From Tetraselmis striata (taxonomy: Eukaryota > Chlorophyta > Chlorodendrophyceae > Chlorodendrales > Chlorodendraceae), in the NCBI GenBank assembly GCA_006384855.1, contig VCJN01000539.1:1-64000 (forward strand): a stretch of DNA of 64,000 nt, read 5' to 3'. Under the pieces are notes generated by a model, which ran no database searches, was not told the origin of the DNA, and saw only the letters and a program-made list of their open reading frames with translations. Below, piece after piece: positions 55,001 to 64,000 of this stretch. Position numbers and translations under genes: made by a program. Within the stretch, counting starts at the first letter, position 1, and each line of letters begins with the position of its first letter.

Positions 55001-58000
55001 GCTGCTCCAGCTCCATGCCAAGCGCCCGCACAACGTGCACGTCCGCCGCCTGCAGCACCCCCAGCGCCCACAGCGCGTTGCACAGCGCCTGCTGCGACAT
55101 GTCGCCCGGGCGCGCCGCCAATCTGCCCGCCAGAAGCGGGGCGGAGCGACCGGCGACAAAGCCTGCAGCGTCGTCACAGGATAGCGGGGCGCACGTTGGG
55201 TCCTCAACATGGGCAAAACACCGCCAGCCCTGCAGTGAAAGTGCCTACTTTGGTGTGCCGGCATCACACGCAGTGCCTGCACATCAACCAACTGCTGATA
55301 CTACGCCTGATCCGCATCCGACCTGCAAACGCAGACGCGCCCTTGCAAATAACGTGTAACATCACAGCGTACGTACCGGACGGATGGGCGTACATTTCAA
55401 ATCCACGCCCTTGGTACATTCGTGTAGTATTCGCGTATGTCAGGAAACCAGCAAATTGCTCTGCCGACATTTAGAATTCTAGGCATTGATCCGTTTAGTT
55501 TAAATACGCCAATTACAACATCGTTCGCCCTTTCAAATTTCCAGGTCAAGCCTTCCCATTTTGCACAGGGGAAATTCGTGTTGATTTCGGATCCTTGAGT
55601 CTGTAAGCATGAAACGGGCGCCTATATGCCGACTACGTACGTTGTGATCAAAATTATAAGCCATTAAACTATAAGGAAGGGAACAAACAACAATCGCTTG
55701 CCTGTCCGTGCCTCGGCTCTTTCAGCAATGTGATTCGGCTCAGTGCCCCTTGAGAGCACACGCGGCACCCCTTCTCGGTGCCTCGAAGCCACCGTGGCGA
55801 TATTCCACGCACACTAATATGCCGGCGCAGACGCAGGTGAGAGACTGCGGCGAGACGCTGGGTGCCGTGCCTGGACTATATCGGTAGATGGGAAGAGTCG
55901 TGAGTTGTTGCGGGCGCTCGTACAGACGGCCCATCACTGTGAGAGACCACCAAGACTGATGTTGTATGGCTCAGGCCTGACCCCCACATGGGTGGGCGGC
56001 GCCTCTCCAAGCGCAGCTACACCGAGCGGATTCCCACTTGGGCCGCTTGATCACACTGGCATGATAGAGGACTGGGTGGGGAAGCAGAAGGGGACGGGGA
56101 GTGACAACATGGAGGGGGGTTAGGGCGCACCCAGCTTGGCGAAGGACATCAGCAGTGTGGTGCAGGCCAGCGGAGACATGCGCCCCACAATCGCCGACGC
56201 CAGCTTGTCCACATGCTGCAGCAACGGCTCGTCGTAGAAGGCGCAGCGCTGCGCAGGCGGATGCAATGTTGCACACGTCCTGCGCGGGCATTATGGGATG
56301 CGACGCGCTCAGGTGAGTGGCCCGGCAGTGCTTTCAACTGCGCCTGATTACTCCGTAACACTGGACGCTATGCGGGCTCACGTAATTGGGCTTAGGGTTT
56401 CAGGGTTTCGAGTTTAGGGCTTAGATTTTCAAGATTTGAAACCCTATAAACCTAAAATCCCGTAGACCCTAAGCCGTGAGGCAGCTGGCCTGGATCGCCC
56501 GTGAACAAAGTGGTAAGAGAATTCGAATACTCCGTAGGGCGGACTTAACGTTGAAGGGCGGGGGGGGGGGGGGGGGGGGAGCAATTGGTCACACAGGCGG
56601 GTGACCGGGAGAGCTCACCTGGTCGTTGCAAGCGGTCACCCGGTGCTGCACGGACTCCGACATGGCCTCCATGAAGTAGGGATGGTAGAACTCCAGCCGG
56701 CCGAGTCCCACCATCATCTGGCAGAGCTCCTTAGCCCGGAACTCCACGACGTTGGTGGTTGCCTTGTCGGGGGGTGGAGAGGCGGGAGGTCAGTGGGGCT
56801 CCCATGCCAAGGAGGGAAGTTGCCTCCGTAAAAGCCGGCAGCCTCGTGCCAGCAAAGCAATCATACGACATATGTCGCCTGCGATGTTACGTGTAGGCAT
56901 ACCATGGCAGCCATTGTGCGGCACACGGTCCCAGGAGAAAGAGAGCGAGGCCTGAGATGCTGGAGCGCAGGAAGCGGCATCCAATTAGGCATGCAGATGG
57001 AGCCCTCCTGGACACACGCTAAGAGGGATAATGAACCAGTAGGCTGAGAGACTGGCCATCCATCGCTGTGTCCCCTCCGACCCCGTCTGGGGTGATGATC
57101 GCTACCAGAGATGGGACGGCTGCCATGGGTGCAGGACGACCTCACATGTAATAAGAGTGTGTCCGCCGTTTCCCAGTGACAAACACCTCCTTCCCGAGAG
57201 TAACCAAGGCAGACAGTCTGCATGCAACGTGACACCAAAGCCGAGCAATAAGTGCATGTCATCGGGCTACCACTGTGGATAAGGTCTCTTCTACCTTTAT
57301 GCGATGTTCCATTCCTACGTGGACACCTGCAGTACACCCAAGCAAACCCCCTTCCCCCCCCTCCCCCAACCCCCCGGCAACACAACAGGGCCAGCCTGAC
57401 GCTGCTTTACCCCTCACCTGCTCGCACACACTGCTGAGCAGCTCAACCAGCACGCCCGCCCCAGGGCTATCCCAATCCACGCGACCGTCGGGGCGCGGGC
57501 TGGTCGAGCCGGCAGAGAGTCCGGCGAGGCCCCACACCAGGCTGGCCATCTCTTGCGGCTTGAAGTCGTTCAGGCACCACAGCGTGCGGTCCGTCAGAAC
57601 CTGTGATGCGGGTAGCGGCAGACAGCCAGGCGGACACAAAGCCAGTCCGCAGCAAGCGTCAAACTATGAGCATCATCGCTGGGTGGTCGGTGCCAAGCAG
57701 GAGGGGGGGGGGGGGGGATTCGCGGCTGAGTGGTAGTGACACCATCAGCCCTGGACTGCTTCCTGCCTGCCAGGTCAAAGTAGCACGTGAAAGCAACCAA
57801 CGATCCGCATAAGGCATATCACATACTTGTTTCATTTAATTCGGTTTGCGGGTCTCAAAAAGAATGAGTTGTTTTGCCTCGTATCGACTCAAGCATTGCT
57901 TCCCCACATTCGCGCGGGGGGATTTGGCAAGACGGTGATGTGCGCGTACCCAAAGTGTGCATACGCATATACAGTAGATGTAATATAGAGGCAGCCAACG

Positions 58001-59124
58001 CCTGGTACATATTGCGCTGTACAAGCACTATGGCTAGCAGCAGCGAGCAGGCCGCCGCACCTCAAGGAACTGCGGGCCGGGGTAGTACTGGAGCCGGCCG
58101 AGCGCCCACACTGTGTTGGCCATCGCCTGCACGACATGCAGTGTTAGGATGTGGCGCTTGTTGAGCTGCATTTGTAATGAGTGGATGTCAATTGTGGGCG
58201 GGCGATGGACAGGTGCCGGGGTCAAAGGGGGAGGGGGGGAGATTCCGGACAAGCGCAGCCCTGCCTGCGGCTGGAAGTCCCACATGCTGTTCTCGATAAA
58301 CGCCAGCAGCAGCGTGAGTTCAGAGGAGCTGTGCAGCACCTGTATGCCAACGGCCTCGAGGCTCTGAGACTGTTGAATAGCGGCGCATGACATTGTACAC
58401 ATTGGGCCGAGACAGGATGCGTGCATTGAGCGCGGGGGGGGGGGGGGGGGGGGGGCTCACCTGCCGCTCGCTGCCGGACATCGATGCGGAGAGGTGGCCG
58501 AGCCGGGACATGGCGGTGGCGCAATTGATGGAATCAAACTCCTGGTAGCATGCAGGGCCGCGGCGTCAGCCTGGCACTGCCAGGCCTGCGCTGCTTGTGG
58601 GGTGCGGGGAGAAAAGCGACGGAGAGGGCGGCAAGTGGCGCTGCACCTGGACATGCCGCCGCACCAGGTTGAGCACGACTGAGTATCGCTCCGCGCCTCT
58701 GAGTCTGTGCACCGTGGGGTCATAATGATGCTTAGGCGGCAGTGCACCTTGTGCCAATTAATCACTAGCATGCACCAGCGGCGGCAGTGCACTCAGCCAA
58801 TCACTGTCGCAACACAGAGCACACGCGCAGGCCATTAAACCTGCGGTTTAGCTGCCTGGCACGACCAGATTTGCGCGCCTCCGCAGCACCCTCCGCCCAC
58901 TCGTCCACCGCCCCCCTAGCACCTGACACGCGCTCTTCGCGCTCGACCCCCTTCCGCACCGGCGCCGCCAGCAGCCTCTCCGCGCTCGGCGGCTCCGCCC
59001 TTCCAGACCCGTTGACACCGCCAGCACTCGCGCGTAGCGGCCGCCCTCTCGCTCTCCCTCTGAGCGCGGCTGTCGCTGCCGGTCGCACAAACGGACGCGA
59101 TATTTGAAGCGCCAGGGGTGCCAT
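52028..59124 (-). CDS. RAP-domain protein with helical repeats, 14 exons, organelle-type
   Basis: Exons (minus strand): 59124-58841, 58698-58647, 58541-58461, 58369-58265, 58126-58061, 57600-57418, 56762-56619, 56279-56131, 55162-54918, 54169-54044, 53744-53637, 52809-52729, 52322-52254, 52099-52028. All phases agree and give 587 residues, if one extra base near 56243 is discounted. The N-terminus (MAPLALQISRPFVRP) is rich in Arg/Ala/Ser like a transit peptide. Helical repeats follow: NCATAMSRLGHLSA, MANTVWALGRLQYY, EMASLVWGLAGL, ELCQMMVGLGRLEFY, DVCNIASACAALR, ALCNALWALGVLQ. The RAP domain spans about 470-560: VALEVESTDHYAVNG, then RRQLLRERGWKVGVV and KWNKL. RAP proteins act in chloroplast or mitochondrial RNA processing or stability; the target is unknown. 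One intron starts with GC (58264). Confidence 0.9.
52682..52711. repeat. Telomere-like degenerate repeat in RAP intron
   Basis: GTAGGGTTAGGGTAAGGGTA: four to five units close to TTAGGG/TTTAGGG. Confidence 0.55.
56388..56475. repeat. Telomere-like inverted sequence in RAP intron
   Basis: CTTAGGGTTTCAGGGTTTCG is followed about 40 bp on by AAACCCTATAAACCTAAAAT and ACCCTAAG. TTTAGGG-type units thus face their complement around a short AT-rich centre. Confidence 0.65.
56560..56579 (+). repeat. G20 homopolymer in RAP intron
   Basis: C-run in the RAP transcript, about 40 nt downstream of the exon end at 56619. Confidence 0.9.
58434..58455 (+). repeat. G22 homopolymer in RAP intron
   Basis: C-run in the RAP transcript, starting 6 nt after the exon end at 58461. 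Similar shorter runs are at 57703-57717 (G15) and 52357-52370 (C14). Confidence 0.9.
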
Positions 59125-60201
59125 CGGAAGCTACCGAAGTGCTATATTTGCCGGCGAGAAGCCGATAACTCGTCGGCAGCCCGCCGGTGGACGTGCAGGC
59201 GGTCGGGGCTGCGTAGGGTAGTGACACCCGGGACGGGCCTCCTTGTGCTGGTGGAGGGGGGGGGGGAGGGGAGGGGGGGGGGGGGCGCAGCACCGGAGGG
59301 CTGCTGCTGGGCGCCTCCGCCGGTAAAGGCAAGGTCAGTTAGGTGCTCTCGTCGGGGCTACTTTTATGCAAGGTGGTGAGAATGTGGTGAGACCCCTCGT
59401 CCGGCACATCCCGGAGGGCTGCCTGTTTTTTTTTTTTCGCCCCCGGGACAGGACTGGCACCAGTGAAACCCTTGCAGCGTCTCTACGACGGCCGTTTAGG
59501 CAGCAATCCAGTTACGGAAAGCCCTGGGTAGGCGACGCTCCGTTATAGTCATGAAGCAAATTGCCGAAGCATTTCGCAAGACTAATTGAAGGCCAGTGAC
59601 ATTGGCTGCCTGTTATGGCGGCGGGGTCGACAGCAGTATGCCGTGCTACATTGTCAGGTACGGGTAGTCGGCGCGCGATCGATGTTATGTGGAATTGTGT
59701 ATGAACTGCATAAGTAATTCAAGTACTCGTATATGTGGATATTATGTGGAGATATGTGTGTGTGTACGTAGTAGTCTCGAGGTTATTTTGCCTATTATTT
59801 ATCATACACGCGACGACTTCGTTGGCTGTATCATAAATTTACCTGTGGTAATTAAAATTCTAAATAGTCGCTATATGTAAACTGACGTTTTCGAAAGCGA
59901 ATCCTAATCCTGATCCTGATGATGAGTAAATAATAATGACTACAATATTAACAGCGCGCCCATACCCGTAGTAGGTATTCTAAATGAAGTGACGACGCGA
60001 TGTGCTGCCCGTCACTGTTGCTACTGGTTTCGGAGCAATGTAGCTAACAAATTTCCTCCGGCCGGGCGCCGCCGCTGCACTCTTCATCAGTATTGCGTCG
60101 TTTGACGCGAGTGAGTTAGACGAGCGCTGTTGGGCAGCGCCTGGGCAGCCGAAAGACACCTGCGACCTGGACTACTGCCTCAGTGCAGCGCCCAGGGAAG
60201 C
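59125..60201. other. Divergent promoter region between RAP and Trm10 genes
   Basis: 5' flanks of both genes. Contains G-rich sequence at 59258-59285, the 176-bp retroposon tail at 59428-59603 and an AT-rich segment at 59680-59960. No specific promoter element identified. Confidence 0.55.
59428..59603 (-). mobile_element. Retroposon tail, copy 3 (longest), with target-site duplication
   Basis: Same tail as copies 1 and 2, but extending a further 120 bp 5'. Flanked by GGCTGCCTGTT at 59417-59427 and 59604-59614 (exact 11 bp). A-tail of about 12. Inserted about 300 bp upstream of the RAP start codon. Confidence 0.9.
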
Positions 60202-61332
60202 ATGGAGCAGCCGCGAGAGCGGGAACATGCCTCGGCTGATGAGAGGCCCGACAGTGGCGAGAGCCGCGGCGCGTCCTCGCCGCTCTCGACGGCGGCTCCG
60301 GCTGCCGAGCCGGAGTCGGCGCCACTGCTGCTTTTCGACCTGGGCGGCTTCCACGAGGTGCAGGACGCGGGGGAGGCAGACGCGCTGGCGCGGCAGCTGA
60401 TGCTGTGCTACTCCTCCAACCGCCGCGCGCCGGCGCCGTTCCGACTCGCGCTGTGCGGGCTGGCTGCGGCGAGGGCGCACGAGGCGGGCGCGCCGGGTGA
60501 GAGGCTGCTGCGCACCCTGGACGGCTTGAACTTTCGGCGGTGGGGCCCGCCGGGCTGGGTCACCATCCACGAAGAGCCGCCCTGGGAGGCGTTCCCTAAC
60601 CGACGGCTCGTGTACCTCAGGTGAGCGCCACCTTGCTAGCACCACTGTCACACTCCGCCAGCTGACTGTCGCCACCAGTCCCGACGAAGCGCGTAAGGGC
60701 GAACGTCAATATTATTGTGCTTCTGGACTACCTTTGCATGACAGCAAGGTATTATAGATATGTACCAGGCGTCATTGCATCATCCAGGTCAGTGCAACGA
60801 GATTGAGGACAGCCACTGCCATTGAATGATAGGGGCTGGAGGGGTACATTCGGAGCCATCATATTCAAATCGCTGGGAACACCGCTCAACATCTGACGGA
60901 ATCTGTGTGTGGGGTTGTGTCTTGCTGGCCGCTGTGGATGGCTGGGGCAGCGCGGACGCCCCAGAGCCGCTGATGGACATTCAGTGCGGGCAGGGAGCGG
61001 AGGCGTACGTCATTGGTGGCGTCGTGGACCGTGTGCGCAAGCCGGGCGCCAGCCTGCAGCGTGCACAGAGCGCGGGGCTAGCTTCCGCGGCACTGCCAAC
61101 AGCCGGTGTCTTCGACACGCCTGCCAAGCCCGACGCGCTGAGCTGCCTAGGCTGCGTGCAGACGATGCTGGCGTTCCACGGCGTCACTCGGCCCAACTGG
61201 GGCGATGCCTTTGTGGCGGCGCCCGCCATGTGGTGTGCCCCGCTGCGCAAATACATCGTTTGGCGAGGGAGCTATTCGCACCTTAACAAGCCAGGCGCAT
61301 ACCGGGGCAGACCGCATAACATCACCGGCTGA
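60202..61332 (+). CDS. tRNA (purine-9 N1)-methyltransferase, Trm10 family (SPOUT)
   Basis: Exon 1 is 60202-60620 (ATG at 60202; longer upstream frames lack an ATG). The intron 60621-60950 (330 nt) has GTGAGC and GGGGCAG ends. Exon 2 is 60951-61332, ending in TGA. Total 266 residues. Before the junction: ALARQLMLCYSSNRRAPAPF. Across it: LVYLSADAPEPL. After it: AYVIGGVVDRVRKPGASLQR (about 158-177), then AGLASAALPTAGVF and a final NWGDAF...RKYI region. These are the Trm10 landmarks (N-terminal Q..Y..NR, vYLtaD.p..l, YviGGiVDr, A...g...a.LPi, W..A....P.Rk). Trm10 methylates N1 of G9 or A9 in tRNA using SAM. The residues near the end (LSCLGCVQTMLAF) differ from the usual ltvNqVfeil pattern. Predicted nuclear or cytosolic. 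Confidence 0.88.
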
Positions 61333-61582
61333 TCACAAGTACACCAATGCTGCCGGACAACACTCCCTGCCCATAGCTCAAGCAGCCGTTTGTAGGCACG
61401 TGCTAATGTTGCTTTCATTCTGTTCACCTCTGGCTGCTGGGATTGCCTGACTACACTTGCTTGCAGCATCACAGCTCCTCATGGACATTTGGCATTGGCG
61501 ATCTATCACATATTCTATGATAGCAGAGACTGCACACTCCATCAGCATGTGCACGACGCTGCAGCTATGGCGCAAGTCCTAG

Positions 61583-61587
61583 TGTAA
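61583..61587 (+). terminator. Candidate TGTAA polyadenylation signal of Trm10 gene
   Basis: TGTAA 251 nt after the stop codon. Confidence 0.5.
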
Positions 61588-62105
61588 TACAAAGCAGTTG
61601 CGCATTTATTGGCCGAACAGGAATTATTGTCTCATGCATGTGCTCCATGGCCGACTACACTCCAGCCATGTTCCGCCGGATGTTAACAGCGTGTGCCGAG
61701 TCCAATGGCGTCAGGCGTGGTGAAGACAGATCCACGAGTCTCATAAAAATAAGCTGTGCGTGTGGCATGACCGTTTGATCCAGCTGCCATATGCGTGACT
61801 GCAGTCTTTGTCACAGCCATGATATCCATGTTCACATGCTGATCTATCAGATGCATCGATTTTTAGTGCAAAGTACCCATATCGATAAAGACCGAATTGT
61901 ACCATTCTATTGCATCAAAGATTCACTCTTTACGTCTGAATCCCTAATTAATGCGGACCTCTGGCTGGCACATACGGCAGGGGGGGGCATTTTATTTCAT
62001 TCACGCCATGTCAACACATCATGCGGCAAGGGGAGGAGGGGGGCATTTGCGCTTGAGACAAGCCCGCTGCGGCCAGCAAACCCAGGTTCCACATTTGGTT
62101 TATAC
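61588..62105. other. Intergenic between convergent genes
   Basis: No exon recognised in this short gap between the Trm10 and CBM20 3' ends. Confidence 0.5.
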
Positions 62106-62110
62106 TTACA
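62106..62110 (-). terminator. Candidate TGTAA polyadenylation signal of CBM20 gene
   Basis: TTACA on the plus strand, 246 nt beyond the CBM20-gene stop. Confidence 0.5.
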
Positions 62111-62355
62111 TGCATTGAACCTAAAGAGAGGCTACTGGGCGTTTCGCAAAGCCAGCGTAATCCGGTATTGATTTACCTCGGAGGATGCAAGCAAAAGCAC
62201 AGGCGATGGGATCCAGGCAGGTAAGCAGGGTATGCTGCTGGTAGAAGCGCATCCTCCCAAGCAGTCGGCCCCATGTGTGTGCCATAATATGCATTTGATT
62301 ATTCGGGTTGTGTGCGGGATGTGCTTCGCAATGGCTGCCGCCCTAGTAGGGCGCC

Positions 62356-63646
62356 TCACAGAAAGTCCGTCACGTCCAGGCTGGCCTGGTCCAGCTCGGC
62401 GTCGCTGGCCACTCGGCAGTAGTGCGCGCCCAAGATGCCGAGCGAGCCGCGGCGGCGTATGACATCTGCACCGTTCGTGTCCGGGTCGGGCGCGCCGCCG
62501 TACACGAGCGCGCCGCCCAGCCGCCCCTCCAGCGCCAGCATCAGCTCCGCCGTCACCGCCGTGCGCATCGCCACAAACTCTGGCGCGTGCGACTCGGTGT
62601 CCGATACCGCCACGGCATCGCCCTCCTCCTGACTGCCCGCTCCCCAGGCACAGCACATCCGCACGTGGCGCACCATCCCCTCGGGCGGATCATTCGCCTC
62701 GTGTGGCACCTGCACATCCCAGGCACATGCACAAGCACAGGTGACACCGGACAGCCCCCTATATCAGTGAGTATGTTGGTAAGCATGTGCATCAAGAGTC
62801 GATATATTGTCAAGATCAGATGCATCACCTGGATCACGGTACATTTATGCAATTGACAATTAGGTGAGCAAGTGATCAATTGAATCAATACGTACAGGAG
62901 ACGTTAATCGGTCATTACAGGCCGACTTCCATCAAGGCTGGTTTCCGCCGATGCATCAGATAATTTCGTGATGCATCAGGCAGATAAACCTGGAACGTGA
63001 TAACATCTGCCCGTGACCTTGACAGTGGCTGCGGGTAGGTGAGCTCCCGGCCCCGACTGATCTGCCAACCCACAGTGCTGCGCCCGTGTTGCAGGGGCGG
63101 GAGCAGGAGGGCAGAGGGTGGCGGCCTCACCTGCAGCACGTGGTTCTCGCCATCCTCCCAGTATACCTCGCCGTTATCGTTTGCCAGCACGCACTACAGG
63201 TACACAAGTAAGAAGGGGTAAGGTCGTCAGAGGGCGCAGGGCAGTATCGCTCCCGCAGATTTGGCATTGTGTGTGTGTTGGGGGGGGGGGGGGGGGGGGG
63301 GAGCTGTCCCACCTTAAACTCGATGTGCGCGCCCGCAGGGCATGACATCTCGAATACCCACTCTGAATTGGGCACATAACAAAGACTCATTTCAGCTACA
63401 ATATGTAATACAGTTTACATATTATATGGAAAGAAGGGGCAGCGGTGCATGACTGTGAGCATGAGGCATCCGTTACATGGCGACACCTGTGTCGTTCACC
63501 CAGCGCATGCTGGGCGCGCCCTCCACCTCCCAGCTGCCCAGTGCACGGTGGTCGCCCACCAGCTTTATATGCTCCCCCATTGAACACTGCGTGACCGTCG
63601 TCGTCGCAGCGGCAGCCGCTTCAGGGGATAATGCTCTGGATGCCAT
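62356..63646 (-). CDS. CBM20 starch-binding domain protein, four exons
   Basis: Exons (minus strand): 63646-63487, 63362-63313, 63193-63131, 62709-62356. Phases agree and give 208 residues. The start is taken at ATG 63646; upstream coding exons cannot be excluded. The CBM20 fold is clear: TTTVTQCSMGEHIKLVGDHR, LGSWEVEGAPSMRW, WVFEMSCPAGAHIEFK and GEVYWEDGENHVLQV. The order G..LG.W, W.....lP.g..ieyK, v.WE.g.Nr is intact, including the two binding Trp positions (LGSW and VYWEDG). The remaining 118 residues contain EFVAMRTAVTAELMLALEGR and are not recognised. CBM20 domains bind granular starch or glycogen; a plastid role is likely but unproven. The stop codon overlaps a GTGAGG donor-like site, so a further exon is possible. 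Confidence 0.82.
63280..63301 (+). repeat. G22 homopolymer in CBM20 intron
   Basis: Run of G between exons 2 and 3 of the CBM20 gene; C-run in the transcript. Confidence 0.9.
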
Positions 63647-64000
63647 GGCACTCGCTGGCACATTCAAGCTCTACGCTCCGGCCGCACCTTGCGAGGGACC
63701 ACGATGCGCACGCGCACGCCCTCCTGCGTCAGCGCTGCGGCGCACACCAGCCCCTGGCTACGTCTGGCCGTGATCCAGCGGCCCTGCTGTGCAAAATGCG
63801 TGGAGCCATGTCAAAATGGCATCGGGTCATCAGCTGTGGTTGCCCGGACAGATTTAATCAGTGGGATCACACATGATACTGCCTGCAATAGCAAATCTGC
63901 ACAGTACAAAGATGTGTGTGTGCGTGTAGGTATGTATGTACGGTTGTTTTGTGGAATGTATACACACAGAGGGGGGAGGAGGGGGGGGCGTCGGATGCAC
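63647..64000. other. Upstream of CBM20 gene; no feature resolved
   Basis: Possible further 5' exon or promoter. Short TGTG and GTATG repeats at 63913-63940 and a G-rich end. Confidence 0.45.

Noticed and set aside
60130..60201. Longer N-terminus for Trm10
   Set aside because: The frame upstream of 60202 contains no ATG before its TTG start.
1..64000. CRISPR array, rRNA genes or prokaryotic operons
   Set aside because: No spaced direct repeats of suitable form, no rRNA motifs, and genes have spliceosomal introns.

Overview
The window looks like nuclear DNA of a green alga, most likely a chlorophyte. The gene parts are GC-rich. Host genes carry spliceosomal introns with ordinary GT/AG ends. 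Candidate TGTAA polyadenylation signals, the usual chlorophyte signal, lie downstream of most clear stop codons. Degenerate TTTAGGG-like sequence occurs inside introns. The recognisable proteins are typical of such an alga: an organelle-type RAP protein, a Trm10 tRNA methyltransferase, a CBM20 starch-binding protein, an AAAP amino-acid permease and an LRR/proline-rich membrane protein. I cannot name the species.

Left half, 1-33 kb, is mostly mobile DNA. A probable host gene of unknown function lies at about 1.2-3.0 kb. From 4.4 to 21.2 kb there is a nested structure. A fragment of an unclassified repeat family (called R1 here) is interrupted by an LTR. The LTR is itself interrupted by a 7.8-kb block that holds a 2.6-kb, 30-bp minisatellite, a poly-G-linked triplication and a foldback repeat array. 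Next comes a Ty1/copia retrotransposon (13.2-20.8 kb) with gag, an unexplained linker, a C5-cytosine DNA methyltransferase, protease, integrase, reverse transcriptase/RNase H, a polypurine tract and a 3' LTR. The methyltransferase sits between the Gag zinc knuckle and the protease, in the same frame as the protease. It keeps the motif I region and motifs IV, VI, VIII-like and X, with one TAG stop inside. This is the most interesting object in the window. From 22.5 to 26.2 kb there is a decayed non-LTR retrotransposon and more R1 ends. Four copies of one poly(A)-ended retroposon tail are scattered through the window, three with clear target-site duplications.

Middle, 27.6-44.7 kb: a compact intronless ORF (27665-28351, +), a convergent spliced gene of unknown function (28627-30294, -), a 233-bp CA microsatellite, an AAAP permease gene (34805-36203, +), a decayed long ORF (38432-39912, +), the longest R1 copy (40.96-41.9 kb, -) and a three-copy short repeat.

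Right part, 44.7-64 kb, is ordinary gene-bearing DNA. It holds a secreted or membrane LRR and proline-rich protein (44766-48748, +), an acidic Ser-rich protein (49518-50894, +), a 14-exon RAP-domain gene (59124-52028, -) whose exon phases join into one 587-residue frame apart from one 1-nt insertion, a two-exon Trm10 gene (60202-61332, +) and a four-exon CBM20 gene (63646-62356, -). RAP and Trm10 are divergent; Trm10 and CBM20 are convergent.

Long runs of G or C (14-34 nt) recur throughout, many of them in introns. Several frameshifts fall near such runs, so part of the apparent gene breakage could be sequencing or assembly error.
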